Assembly (NCBI GenBank): GCA_900551245.1
Contig: URVC01000025.1
Location: forward strand, 1-54,553
Direction of reading: 5' to 3'
DNA from: an uncultured bacterium
GTDB lineage: Bacteria > Verrucomicrobiota > Lentisphaeria > Victivallales > Victivallaceae
Length of the DNA stretch: 54,553 nt
Below, piece after piece: positions 42,863-51,391 of this stretch; positions within the stretch are counted from its first letter, which is position 1; every line of letters starts with the position of its first letter. Under the pieces are notes generated by a model. The model was given only the letters and a program-made list of their open reading frames with translations. It made no database searches and was not told where the DNA came from. The translations under genes were made by a program, and so were the position numbers.

Positions 42863-43788
42863 CGTTTTTCTTCCTTTCCGGATTGAACAACCCCGACGGA
42901 GCACTCAGCGCCGGGGACGGGGCGGCAGCCGTATTTTTCCCGAACCAGGGCGATCATGGCCCGCAGCGGCGGGGAGAAGGGGCGTGCCGGATTTACGAGA
43001 AAGCCGGACTCCACCTCGCAGCCGGTGTCGAACGATGGCGCGACGACTCCCGGCGGGAGACTCTCGAGGTAACAATCCGCAATGATTGAAAAGCCGAGGT
43101 TGCGTTGCACGTATGAGATCAGCGTGGTCGTATAGCGGGATTCAATTCGAAACCGGTTCTTCTCCAGATAGGGCATCTGCCGAAAGATGATTCCGCGGAT
43201 GGGGTTGTAGGAGTGGGCGAGAAACGGTTCTGAAGCCAGTCGTTCCGGAGTGATCTGCCCGCCTTGCGCCAGCGGAGAGTGTTCCGAACAGATGAGAATC
43301 AGCTGATTTCGGTACATCGGTACGTAGAGCAGATCGTCATCATGGTATCCTTGAATGCCGAACATAATGTCAAGCGTTCCGTTTCGAAGATCGTCGAGGA
43401 AGGAATCCCGCTCCTGAACGGAGGGGACAATGCGCGGATGGCGGCGCATGAGTTCGGAGACCAGTTCCGGCACCACGGCGCCCGAGGTGTACGGTCCGCA
43501 GCCGATCCGGAGGGGGCCGGCGAATTCCCCGACAAACGAACGCAGTTCCGCCGGAAGATTGTGAAATGCCGTCAGCAGAACACCGGCGCGCCGGTCGAGA
43601 AATTCTCCGGCCGGAGTTGGTTCGAACCGGTTCCCGCAGCGTTGGAAGAGCCGGCAGTCAAGCTCCTGTTCCAGCAGCCTCAACTGTTTGCTGACAGCCG
43701 GCTGGGTGACGAAAAGTTCCCGGGCCGCCCGGGTGACGCTGCCGCACGTCATGACCTTGTGGAAATATTCCAGCTGTATGAAATTCAC
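42859..43788 (-). CDS. LysR-family transcriptional regulator
   Basis: A 309-residue LysR protein. The N-terminal winged helix-turn-helix is FHKVMTCGSVTRAARELFVT, followed by QPAVSKQLRLLEQEL. The remainder is the two-lobed inducer-binding domain (IGCGPYTSGAVVPEL, MFGIQGYHDDDLLYVPM). I prefer the GTG at 43788, which gives the typical MNFIQLEYF start and has GGAG 6 nt upstream; an ATG two codons earlier has GGAG directly touching it. It is followed by the M14 peptidase gene with a 4-nt overlap. A dyad of LysR-site form lies upstream. Confidence 0.9.
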   Translation of the reverse strand: MNFIQLEYFHKVMTCGSVTRAARELFVTQPAVSKQLRLLEQELDCRLFQRCGNRFEPTPAGEFLDRRAGVLLTAFHNLPAELRSFVGEFAGPLRIGCGPYTSGAVVPELVSELMRRHPRIVPSVQERDSFLDDLRNGTLDIMFGIQGYHDDDLLYVPMYRNQLILICSEHSPLAQGGQITPERLASEPFLAHSYNPIRGIIFRQMPYLEKNRFRIESRYTTTLISYVQRNLGFSIIADCYLESLPPGVVAPSFDTGCEVESGFLVNPARPFSPPLRAMIALVREKYGCRPVPGAECSVGVVQSGKEEKR

Positions 43789-43823
43789 AGTCATCTCCAG
43801 ATTTGTTCCTGTTTCTGTAATAT

Positions 43824-43849
43824 ATTTCCAGATTCCCGAAAATGGAAAT
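43824..43849. promoter_or_regulatory. Dyad upstream of the LysR/M14 operon
   Basis: A perfect 7-bp inverted repeat, ATTTCCA (43824-43830) and TGGAAAT (43843-43849), with a 12-bp spacer, lies about 36-61 bp before the LysR start. LysR proteins commonly bind such dyads near their own promoters. Confidence 0.45.
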
Positions 43850-43913
43850 GGTTTATTTTTATGGCGGCCATTCCCTGTGGTTATGGGTCGACTTGAACTC
43901 ATCGGTTCAGGAA

Positions 43914-43945
43914 TAAAAAACGGGAGGCGGTTTCCCGTCTCCCGT
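43914..43945 (-). terminator. Rho-independent terminator after the GH36 gene
   Basis: On the minus strand an ACGGGAG-type stem (43920-43945, with internal complementarity GGGAGACGGG/CCCGCCTCCC-like) is followed by six T and then ATTC. It lies 20 nt after the GH36 stop codon. Confidence 0.75.
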
Positions 43946-43964
43946 CCTTTGCGTGCCGTTCAAT

Positions 43965-45857
43965 TCAGGCGAGCCGGAGCAGCCGGCAACTGTGTTCGAG
44001 CACGTTGATGGTGAAAACACCGGAGAATTCCCCCAGCACTTCGCCGTCGAGCACATCCACCAGTTTGACCGGAGTGTCCGACAACTTCCCGAGATCGACC
44101 GACAGAATCTGCGGCACATCTTCAAAGTTGAAGAAGCCAAGCACCCGCTCTCCGGTGCGGCGGTGGGTGCCGAACCAGATGGTCGGTGTCGTGTGTTCAA
44201 AGAAGTCCAGCGGGCGGGTCTCATACGCGTCCGGATCCGAGAGCAGCCAGCGCGAAAAGCGCGCCCGCTCCGGCGCCAGGGTTTCAAAGCGGTCGCTGAG
44301 CAGCAGCATGCCGCCGGCAAGCCGGACTGCGCAGCTCCAGAGCTCTACTTCGTTTTGCGTGAGCTTGTTGTTGTCGATCCGGGCAATGTGAGTGTCGGGG
44401 TCGCTGATCCAGAGCCGGTGATTCATGTAACAGCGGTTGATGATGTTGCGGCAGACATTCGGAACGGTCGGAGCCTCGGCGTAATATTTGCGGTCCGGCT
44501 TCCAGTAAGGGGTGATGTCGGTGGCAATCCGTTCCCCGTCGACCAGCCCGACCGCCGGTCCCAGCGGAATGGTGCAGCCGAGGATGAAGCCGTCGTCACC
44601 GAAGCCTTCGCGAATTGCCGCAAGCCCCCGGCGGAGAGCCTGCGCCCGGGTCGCCTTGCGGTCGAACAGAACGCCGTTGCGCACCGACGATGCCAGCATC
44701 ATAAAGTCAAGTTTGACGTACTCAAACCCCATCCGCCGAACTTCGGCGAACAGGGTGCGGAAATGCTCCTGCACCGCCGGATTGGTGCCGTCGAGCACCG
44801 CAACCGGACTTTTCCCGCGCCATTCGAAGGCGAGGCAGGGGTTCCCGTTTTCATCCTGAATCATCCAGTCGGGGTGACGGCGGAAGAGTTCGGATTTCGT
44901 CTCCACCATGAACGGGCCGAACCAGATCGCCGGTTTGAACCCGGCCTTGCGGATTTCTCCGGCCAGGTAGGCCAGGCCGTGCGGAAATTTTTCGTTGCAG
45001 ATGAGCCAGTCGCCGAGGGCGGATTGATAGCCGTCGTCGAGCTGAAGATATTCCAGCGGATATTCGTCGCGGTGAGCCGCGAGATAGCGGGCGTTTTCGA
45101 GAATGTCCGCTTCGGTTACGTTGGAGAAATAGTAGTACCAGCTGCACCAGCCGGTCGGAACCCGTCCGGAGGGACGGCGCGCCTTCATCCGGTCCCCCCA
45201 GAGGTCGGCGAATTTTTCCAGCAGCCCGTAGCCGTCCGGCCCGAACAGCAGCACCAGTTCTTCGGAGTTGACGCTTTCCGCCGGCGAGACGATCCGGTCG
45301 TCGGCGTCGTTGATCATCGAAAAGCTGCACACGCCCTGTTCGTCAAGTTCGGCGAGAAAGCGGCCGAAGAGATCCGCCGAACTGATGAAGCCCGCCAGCA
45401 GTGAATTGCCGGTGACGGAGTCGTTCAGCACGATGACGTTGTCGGCAAAAAAACGGTTGGAATGCTGATCGTCGTACTCATCCGGAGCGGAGACGGCGAA
45501 CTTCTTGTACCCGGGATCGAGTTCAAAATCGGTGTCGCCGTAACGGACGGAGCCGCAGGCGCTCGCCATCATCCAGCCGCCTTTGTAAAGGCGGAGCCGT
45601 TTCCCAGGCGTGCCGAGAAAATCGGTATGGGCGCCGGTCTGCCGCCAGCGGAAGCCGCCGAGCCGCAGTTCGCGGCCGGTGCGGTTGGTCAGCGTCAGCC
45701 GTTTCCAGAAGTAGCCGTCACAGCTGCGTTCGGCATCCACCAGTTCGATCCCGGCGGCGGCGCACTCCTCGATGGGGAGCCATTCCCCGTCGATCTTCAC
45801 CTCGGCGTTCAAAGCGGCAAAAAGCGTCACATCATTGAGTTTCAGGGTATTCGCCAT
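43965..45857 (-). CDS. GH36-type alpha-galactosidase
   Basis: A 630-residue cytoplasmic glycosidase with an N-terminal beta-sandwich and a TIM barrel. Family features: GWCSWYYYF (236-244), LQLDDGYQSALGDW with Asp274-Asp275, IWFGPFMVE, nucleophile Asp384 in YVKLDFM, and acid/base Asp447 in GERIATDITPYW. These are positions expected of the GH36/GH27 (melibiase) group. It would release alpha-galactosyl residues from imported oligosaccharides. AAGGAG lies 7 nt before the ATG at 45857. It has its own promoter and terminator, so it is monocistronic, next to an AraC gene on the same strand. Confidence 0.88.
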   Translation of the reverse strand: MANTLKLNDVTLFAALNAEVKIDGEWLPIEECAAAGIELVDAERSCDGYFWKRLTLTNRTGRELRLGGFRWRQTGAHTDFLGTPGKRLRLYKGGWMMASACGSVRYGDTDFELDPGYKKFAVSAPDEYDDQHSNRFFADNVIVLNDSVTGNSLLAGFISSADLFGRFLAELDEQGVCSFSMINDADDRIVSPAESVNSEELVLLFGPDGYGLLEKFADLWGDRMKARRPSGRVPTGWCSWYYYFSNVTEADILENARYLAAHRDEYPLEYLQLDDGYQSALGDWLICNEKFPHGLAYLAGEIRKAGFKPAIWFGPFMVETKSELFRRHPDWMIQDENGNPCLAFEWRGKSPVAVLDGTNPAVQEHFRTLFAEVRRMGFEYVKLDFMMLASSVRNGVLFDRKATRAQALRRGLAAIREGFGDDGFILGCTIPLGPAVGLVDGERIATDITPYWKPDRKYYAEAPTVPNVCRNIINRCYMNHRLWISDPDTHIARIDNNKLTQNEVELWSCAVRLAGGMLLLSDRFETLAPERARFSRWLLSDPDAYETRPLDFFEHTTPTIWFGTHRRTGERVLGFFNFEDVPQILSVDLGKLSDTPVKLVDVLDGEVLGEFSGVFTINVLEHSCRLLRLA

Positions 45858-45937
45858 AAAAATTCTCCTTCGAATGGGCATTCGGGGTGCGGCGCCGTTC
45901 TCCCGGCCGGTTTCCCCCATGAATTCTGCATGGGACT

Positions 45938-45965
45938 ACTATACCCCGTTCCGCAGGGAATGCAA
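45938..45965 (-). promoter_or_regulatory. Promoter of the GH36 gene
   Basis: On the minus strand TTGCAT (45960-45965) and TATAGT (45938-45943) are 16 bp apart. Transcription would start about 74 nt before the ATG. Confidence 0.5.
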
Positions 45966-46041
45966 ATCGCCCGCCGCGGTTTTCTTGGAAAAACCGTTCT
46001 TCCGCCGCCTCGTTTTCCCGGGGATCCCCCATCCGAAACGG

Positions 46042-46926
46042 TCAGGAACCCGGTTTCCCGGGTGTGGGGGCGAAGAGCTGACGGCTGATCTCCCGGCGGT
46101 AACTGCAGGGCGTCTGCCCCGTCCACCGCTTGAAGAACCGGTCGAAATAGATGGTGCTGTATCCCAGTTTCGACGCGATTTCGGAGATTGTCATGTCGGT
46201 GTAGATCAAATTGTTTTTGGCGTATTCCAGTTTCAGACGGTTGAGAAAGGCGACTGGCGACTCGTTGTAGTATTTGTTCCAGTACCGGTAGAAGCTGCGT
46301 TCGCTCAGGCCGTGAAGGTGCGCCAGCCGGACAATGTCCGGTGATTTCAGGTAATGGATTTGCAGATACGAAGCGATCTCCTGAAATTTCCGGAAACGTT
46401 CGTCGCTGCAGATATCGTGCTGGCGGAACTCCAGCAGTTCCAGCAGAAACGCCCAGGCCAGCATATCCGCTTTCTCCCGCATCATCGGCAGGTGGATCAG
46501 CGCGGTGACCTTCAGCAGTTTCTCCAGAATCGCCGTCAGGGATTCGGTCAGCGAGATTTGCCAGATCAAAGGGTCGAAACTCATGCCGCGCGCTTCGAGT
46601 TCCGCGGCGCTTTCCGGATAGTATTGTATGAAAAACGCCTTGCGCGGCTCCCGGGTCGCATAGACGTGGTGCACCCCGGGTTTTTTGATGAGCACGTGCG
46701 GGAAAGGCGTTTCATACCGTTTCCCATCCAGATAATCGACGGCGAACGGCTCCGCGGAGGCGAGCCGGACCGTGATCTCCAGCATCTCATCGTAGATCAG
46801 CTCTTTGCGGACCTGAACCGCATCCAGATAGCCGATCTCCTTGAGCGGAAGTCCGCAGTCGATGCTTCTCTCCCGCGGAATGACGGTGTGAACGAAAAAA
46901 TTCTCCTGAAGAATGTCAGTTATCAT
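46042..46926 (-). CDS. AraC-family transcriptional regulator
   Basis: A 294-residue regulator. N-terminal ~150 residues form an AraC-type sensor domain (RYETPFPHVLIKKPGVHHVY). The C-terminal domain carries IVRLAHLHGLSERSFYRYWN and ISEIASKLGYSTIYFDRFF, the two helix-turn-helix units. GGGAG lies 6 nt before the ATG at 46926. It is divergent from the KDG kinase operon. Two TTGGCA half-sites 21 bp apart lie directly upstream of that operon's -35, so this protein is the likely activator. Confidence 0.9.
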   Translation of the reverse strand: MITDILQENFFVHTVIPRERSIDCGLPLKEIGYLDAVQVRKELIYDEMLEITVRLASAEPFAVDYLDGKRYETPFPHVLIKKPGVHHVYATREPRKAFFIQYYPESAAELEARGMSFDPLIWQISLTESLTAILEKLLKVTALIHLPMMREKADMLAWAFLLELLEFRQHDICSDERFRKFQEIASYLQIHYLKSPDIVRLAHLHGLSERSFYRYWNKYYNESPVAFLNRLKLEYAKNNLIYTDMTISEIASKLGYSTIYFDRFFKRWTGQTPCSYRREISRQLFAPTPGKPGS

Positions 46927-46988
46927 ACGGTTCTCCCGGCTTGTTTCCTGCTGTAAAGATAGCGCTGAAATCATCATTGTCAATCATT

Positions 46989-47015
46989 TTGGCAGAAAAG
47001 GTTTACAGATTGGCA
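46989..47015 (+). promoter_or_regulatory. Direct-repeat operator of the uronate operon
   Basis: TTGGCA occurs at 46989-46994 and 47010-47015, exactly 21 bp apart, each followed by a purine-rich stretch (GAAAAGG and ACGGAAG). The second copy ends 10 bp before the -35 at 47026. Two-turn spaced direct repeats next to a -35 are the classical AraC-family activator arrangement. Confidence 0.6.
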
Positions 47016-47025
47016 ACGGAAGTGG

Positions 47026-47054
47026 TTGTCATATGAACGCTCCTGTTGTATACT
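47026..47054 (+). promoter_or_regulatory. Promoter of the KDG kinase operon
   Basis: TTGTCA (47026-47031) and TATACT (47049-47054) are 17 bp apart; the same box pair precedes the propeller operon at 21.6 kb. Transcription would start near 47061, about 21 nt before the ATG. Confidence 0.7.
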
Positions 47055-47081
47055 GTACAGCGAAACAGAGACGGAGGCACG

Positions 47082-48059
47082 ATGTACAACTTCTTTCTGG
47101 GAGAGCTGCTCATGCGGCTGGAATGTGAAGATTTCGAACGCTTCGAACAGGCGGCGCAGTTCCATGTGCGGTACACCGGAGCGGAGGCCAATGCCGCGGT
47201 TGCCATGTGCTCTCTGGGGGCGCGGGAGGTCTACCTTGTCTCTGCGGTGCCGGAGAACGCGATCGGCAGAAGCTGTTTGAATGAACTTCACAAGTACGGG
47301 CCGGATGTTTCTCTGGTTCGCCGGGCGAAGGGGCGTTTGGGACTGTTTTTTCTGGAGACCGGAATGGCGCTGCGTCCTTCGCAGGTCATTTACGACCGGC
47401 GTGGCAGCGTGTTTGCGGAACTGCCGGCAGAGGCGTATGACCTGCCCGGACTTTTCCGGAGTCATCCGGCGCCAGGCTGGCTCCATCTCTCCGGAACCCT
47501 TCCGGCGCTGAGCAACAACGGTCGGGAACTCGCCTTCCTGGCGGTGCGCGAGGCGAAACGGGCGGGGTATACGGTCAGTTTGGATTTGAACTACCGTTCC
47601 TCTCTCTGGAGTGAGGCCGAGGCCGGTGAAACGTTCCGGCTCCTGGTTGCCGAAAGCGATGTGCTGATTGCCAACGCCGCGGTTGCAGAGGCTTTTCTGG
47701 AGACGCCGGAAGAGGAGCTGTGCGTCCGTTTTTCTCTTCGCTGTGCGTTTCTCTCCCGGCGCGGAGAGACGGATGCGTCGCAGACAAAGTTCGGCGGGTC
47801 TCTTCTTCGCCCGGACGGGGGCCGGGTCGATACGCCGATGCACACCTTTCCCGTACTCGACCGCGTCGGCGGCGGCGATGCGTTTGCCGGTGCGGCGATC
47901 TATGCGCTGCAGCAGGAGGAGTGGCAGGATCTGTACCGGATCCGTTTCGCAACAGCCTGCGGCGCCTTGAAGCATGCCACCCGCGGTGATTTCAGCCTCT
48001 CCACCCGGAGCGAAGTGGAATCGCTTCTCTCCGCCGACACATTGGCCATCAGGAGGTGA
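47082..48059 (+). CDS. kdgK: 2-dehydro-3-deoxygluconokinase (KDG kinase, PfkB family)
   Basis: A 325-residue ribokinase-family enzyme. Near the start are GELLMRLE and the sugar-site YTGAEANAAVA (GG/GA-N pattern); the middle has VSLDLNYRSSLW, a KDG-kinase type segment; the C-terminal catalytic motif is RVGGGDAFAGA. It phosphorylates 2-keto-3-deoxygluconate to KDPG. The substrate assignment rests largely on the next genes (KDPG aldolase, mannonate dehydratase). GGAGG precedes the ATG at 47082. Its last codons AGG AGG TGA double as the ribosome-binding site of the aldolase gene. Confidence 0.85.
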   Translation: MYNFFLGELLMRLECEDFERFEQAAQFHVRYTGAEANAAVAMCSLGAREVYLVSAVPENAIGRSCLNELHKYGPDVSLVRRAKGRLGLFFLETGMALRPSQVIYDRRGSVFAELPAEAYDLPGLFRSHPAPGWLHLSGTLPALSNNGRELAFLAVREAKRAGYTVSLDLNYRSSLWSEAEAGETFRLLVAESDVLIANAAVAEAFLETPEEELCVRFSLRCAFLSRRGETDASQTKFGGSLLRPDGGRVDTPMHTFPVLDRVGGGDAFAGAAIYALQQEEWQDLYRIRFATACGALKHATRGDFSLSTRSEVESLLSADTLAIRR

Positions 48060-48063
48060 TCCG

Positions 48064-48708
48064 ATGAAAAAACAACATGTCATAAAGAGTTTGACCGATC
48101 CCGGTGTAGTGCCGGTCGTTCGTCTGAACTCCGGTGAAAAACTGCCGCCGCTTCTGGAGGCGCTGGCCGACGGAGGAATCCGCGCAGTGGAGTTGACGAT
48201 GACCATTCCCGGCGCGACAACGCTGTTACGGGAAAACTGTCGCCGTTTCGAGGGCACGCTGCTGCTCGGAATGGGAACCGTCACCGACCGCGCCGCCGCC
48301 ATGGCATCGCTGGAGGCAGGTGCTCGGTTTCTGGTTTCGCCGTTCCCTGTGCCGGAGGTGCTGGAGGAGGCGAAGCGGGCGGATGTGCCGATGATCGCCG
48401 GGGCGTTCTCCCCCTGGGAGGTGTTTCAGGCGGACCGTCTCGGAGCGGATTTTGTCAAGGTTTTTCCCTTCAATTGTTTCGGTTTGACCTACCTAAGAGA
48501 TCTGCAGGGTCCGCTCCCCGGCGTGAAGTTTTTCCCTACCGGCGGCATTACGCTTGCGGATATTCCGTCGCTCTTCCGGCTTGTTGCCGGCTGCGGGGTC
48601 GGCGGCGCACTGGTCCGCCAGAAGTTTATCCACGACGGACGGTGGAAGGAGCTGACCGCACTGGCGGAGCAGTTTGTTGCCGCGGCGCGGCAGGGGAGGG
48701 GGGCCTGA
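48064..48708 (+). CDS. eda: KDPG/KHG aldolase
   Basis: A 214-residue class I aldolase that splits 2-keto-3-deoxy-6-phosphogluconate into pyruvate and glyceraldehyde-3-phosphate. Catalytic Glu43 (AVELTMTIPGA) and Schiff-base Lys132 (DFVKVFPF) are present, with the phosphate-binding FPTGGITLAD later. Length is normal. GGAGG lies 7 nt before the ATG. Its stop codon TGA overlaps the ATG of the mannonate dehydratase gene by one base (TGATG). Confidence 0.93.
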   Translation: MKKQHVIKSLTDPGVVPVVRLNSGEKLPPLLEALADGGIRAVELTMTIPGATTLLRENCRRFEGTLLLGMGTVTDRAAAMASLEAGARFLVSPFPVPEVLEEAKRADVPMIAGAFSPWEVFQADRLGADFVKVFPFNCFGLTYLRDLQGPLPGVKFFPTGGITLADIPSLFRLVAGCGVGGALVRQKFIHDGRWKELTALAEQFVAAARQGRGA

Positions 48709-49748
48709 TGAATCTCGGAATTGCCATGAAGCCGGCCATGTGGTCCGATGCCCATCTCCGGCTGGCCCGGCAGCTCGGCTGTGAATCTGTTGTCGCCTGG
48801 GTCCCGTTTCCGGAGGGGGACGGCGTCTGGCATGAGGAGCAGTTTCGCGCGCTTGTCCGGCAGGCGGAGGCGCATGGATTGCGTCTCGAGGCCATCGAGA
48901 ATTTTCATCCCGCCCACTGGGATCACGTTGTTCTCGGCGAACCGGGCCGGGAGGAGCAGATGGAGAATCTCTGCAGAACCATCCGCAACGCGGGCCGGGC
49001 CGGAATCCGTTGCTTCGGCTACAACTTCAGCGCCTGCGGTGTGCAGGGGTACCGGACGGATTACAACAGCGGCAACCAGGATGGCCGGGGGCTGGCGGCG
49101 ACCAAGAGCTTTGACGAGGCGATGATTCCGACGGAACCGCAGTGCAATCCGTACTTCTGGTTCAATACCCGGATTGAGCGGCGCGGTACAGCGGGCATTC
49201 TGCCGCCCTGCGGCGTGGAGGAGTTCTGGGCGCGGTTCCGCTGGTTTCTGGAGCGGGCGCTCCCCGCGGCGGAAGAGGCGGGAATCAAACTCTGCGCTCA
49301 TCCGGATGATCCTCCGGTTGCCTTTCTGCGGGGCATTTACCGTCCGCTTCACTCCCCGGCGGGAATGCGCCGTCTGCTGAGGCTGGTTCCGAGCCCGTCC
49401 AACTGTCTGGAGTTTTGCCAGGGTACGGTTTCCACCATGCCGGATGCGGATATCTATTCGCTGATAGAGGAATTTGCATCCGCAGGGCGTATCGGATATG
49501 TTCACTTTCGAAACACGAGCGGGAGATTGCCGCGGTATTCGGAAGTTTTCATCGACGAGGGATACGTTGATATGCCGCGGGCGCTGCGCCTCTATCGGAA
49601 ATGCGGGTTTGACGGAACCGTCATTCCGGATCACACGCCGCAGGTGTCGGCTGTTTCGCCCTGGGAGACCGGTATGGGATACGCGCTCGGATATATCCGG
49701 GGGCTCATGCAATCGCTGGAGGATGAGGAAAGAGATGGAAGATCGTAA
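48708..49748 (+). CDS. uxuA: Mannonate dehydratase
   Basis: A 346-residue UxuA, which dehydrates D-mannonate to 2-keto-3-deoxygluconate. Recognisable parts: VVAWVPFPEGDGVW, the IENFHP segment, CFGYNFSA, KLCAHPDDPP (metal ligand His), NCLEFCQGTVSTM, and VHFRNTSG near the C terminus. Slightly shorter than E. coli UxuA (about 390). The ATG at 48708 is embedded in the aldolase stop codon, and its own stop lies 14 nt inside the SDR gene. It is the central step of this operon. Confidence 0.93.
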   Translation: MNLGIAMKPAMWSDAHLRLARQLGCESVVAWVPFPEGDGVWHEEQFRALVRQAEAHGLRLEAIENFHPAHWDHVVLGEPGREEQMENLCRTIRNAGRAGIRCFGYNFSACGVQGYRTDYNSGNQDGRGLAATKSFDEAMIPTEPQCNPYFWFNTRIERRGTAGILPPCGVEEFWARFRWFLERALPAAEEAGIKLCAHPDDPPVAFLRGIYRPLHSPAGMRRLLRLVPSPSNCLEFCQGTVSTMPDADIYSLIEEFASAGRIGYVHFRNTSGRLPRYSEVFIDEGYVDMPRALRLYRKCGFDGTVIPDHTPQVSAVSPWETGMGYALGYIRGLMQSLEDEERDGRS

Positions 49749-50487
49749 GAGAGTTGCCCTGATCACCGGGGCGTCGCAGGGGCTGGGGGCATGCATGGCG
49801 CGTCGTCTTGCCGAACTGGGGTTCCGCGTGATTGTCAACTATGCACACAGCACCGGGCGGGCGGAGAACGTTGCGGCGGGTATCCGGGAGAGCGGCGGCG
49901 ATGCGACAGCCATGCGTTGCGACGTTTCGGACGAGTCGGCGGTGATCGCGCTGTTTGCGGAACTGGAGGAACGGTTCGGCGGCGTGGATGTACTGGTGAA
50001 CAACGCCCGGATCGATCCGCTGTCGCGCCGCCCGGAAGAGACTGACGGCATGTGGTGGGACCATGTTCTTTCGGTGGGACTTCGGGGAGCCTATCTCTGC
50101 TGCAACGAGTTCACCCGCTACGCGGAGCATCACCGAAACGGGAGAATCGTCAACGTCTCGAGCTGCCGGGCTCACCGGCCGAATGAGCTGGAATCCATCG
50201 CATATGCCACCAGCAAGCTGGCGGTTCACTGTCTGACCCGGAGCTATGCTGCTGCGCTGGCGAAGTACGCCATCACCGTCAACACTCTGGCGCCCGGCAT
50301 GATCGCTACGGAAAACATGATCAAGCGGATTGGGCTGGATGGATACGAGGAGGAGTGCCGTCACATCGCCCTGGGGCGTGCCGGGAGCTGTGACGAGATT
50401 GCCGACGGACTGGTCTGGGCGGTGCAGAACGGCTTCATGACCGGGGAGACCATCAACATCAATGGAGGGCAGACCTATGCTCCCTGA
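49735..50487 (+). CDS. SDR family oxidoreductase, atypical (candidate mannonate oxidoreductase)
   Basis: A 250-residue short-chain dehydrogenase: nucleotide motif TGASQGLG (11-18), VNVSS with Ser142/143, and YATSK with Tyr157 and Lys161. The usual NNAG motif reads NNAR (89-92), and the tetrad Asn, normally in a VNLRG context, is Gly115 (SVGLRG). The last residues form a normal GGQTYAP end. Position between UxuA and the lactonase suggests it makes mannonate from fructuronate in place of UxuB, but the altered residues make this uncertain. GAGGAAAGAG precedes the ATG. It overlaps both neighbours. Confidence 0.8.
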   Translation: MEDRKRVALITGASQGLGACMARRLAELGFRVIVNYAHSTGRAENVAAGIRESGGDATAMRCDVSDESAVIALFAELEERFGGVDVLVNNARIDPLSRRPEETDGMWWDHVLSVGLRGAYLCCNEFTRYAEHHRNGRIVNVSSCRAHRPNELESIAYATSKLAVHCLTRSYAAALAKYAITVNTLAPGMIATENMIKRIGLDGYEEECRHIALGRAGSCDEIADGLVWAVQNGFMTGETININGGQTYAP

Positions 50488-51391
50488 GGCGGAATGGCGG
50501 CTTTTTGCCGCCTGTCGCTGCGCCGTGGCGGAGGGGCCGCGCTGGAATCCGGCGGAACGTCGGCTCTACTGGGTGGACATTCCCCGGGGCCGGGTTTACC
50601 GGATGGCCCGGACGGGCAATCCGGAAGCGTTCGAGCTGTTCGATCCGGGGATCGGCAAGATCGGGGCTCTGACGTTTCTGGGGGAGGAGCTGCTGTTGTT
50701 CGGCGCCGGGTGTCGTGTCTGGCGTTGCCGTTTCGGAGGAACGCCGGAGTTGTTTGCCGAACTGCCCGGCCGGGGGAATACCCGGTTCAACGACGTGCTC
50801 GCGGATGACGCCGGCCACATCTATTGCGGCGTCGCCTGGAATCCGGCGGCGGAATTTCCGGGGGAACTCTGGCGATTTTCACTTTGTCAAAGAAGGTTTG
50901 ATCTTCTTGCAGAGGGGTTTCGCGGCATGCCGAACGGAATGGGAATTTCCCCGGATCGGAGACGTTTTTATCTGGCTGTTTCGGAGGAGCACCGCATTAT
51001 TTGCTGCGATTTCTGCGAAGAGGAAGGCCGTCTGGGTGAGTGGACACAGTTTGCCGAGTTCGCTGCGGGGCAGGGAAATCCGGATGGAATGGCCGTCGAG
51101 GCGGAGTCCGGGAACGTGCTGGTCGCCTTCTGGGACGGGGGCGCTCTGCGGACCTTCTCCCCCTCTGGCGTTTTGCTGAAAGAGGAGCATTTTCCGATCG
51201 GCAGAATCACCAGCGTCACCGAGGGGGATGGCGAGATTTTTCTCACAACTGGCACGAGTACGCCGGAGGAAAAAGAATGGCTGGGGGGATTTCCCGGCTC
51301 GATTTTTCTGCGAAAAAAGGATGACGGGGAGAGTGGTTGGAGCACTCTTCTCCCGCTGTCAAATAAACAAAACAGGAATCACTTGCAATGA
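50477..51391 (+). CDS. SMP-30/gluconolactonase family protein
   Basis: A 304-residue six-bladed propeller lactonase. The metal site is visible as Glu19 in VAEGPRW, Asn in NTRFNDVLAD, and Asp in GNPDGMAVE, with GMPNGMGISPD as the remaining blade. It would hydrolyse a sugar lactone to the aldonic or uronic acid in the cytoplasm. The ATG at 50477 has GGAGG 8 nt upstream and overlaps the SDR stop; an earlier in-frame ATG at 50462 lacks a site. Its own stop overlaps the GH42 ATG (ATGA). Fifth gene of the uronate operon. Confidence 0.88.
   Translation: MLPEAEWRLFAACRCAVAEGPRWNPAERRLYWVDIPRGRVYRMARTGNPEAFELFDPGIGKIGALTFLGEELLLFGAGCRVWRCRFGGTPELFAELPGRGNTRFNDVLADDAGHIYCGVAWNPAAEFPGELWRFSLCQRRFDLLAEGFRGMPNGMGISPDRRRFYLAVSEEHRIICCDFCEEEGRLGEWTQFAEFAAGQGNPDGMAVEAESGNVLVAFWDGGALRTFSPSGVLLKEEHFPIGRITSVTEGDGEIFLTTGTSTPEEKEWLGGFPGSIFLRKKDDGESGWSTLLPLSNKQNRNHLQ

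Noticed and set aside
45976..45996. CGGTTTTC/AAAAACCG hairpin after the AraC gene as its terminator.
   Set aside because: The stem is imperfect and AT-rich with no T tract on the minus strand.
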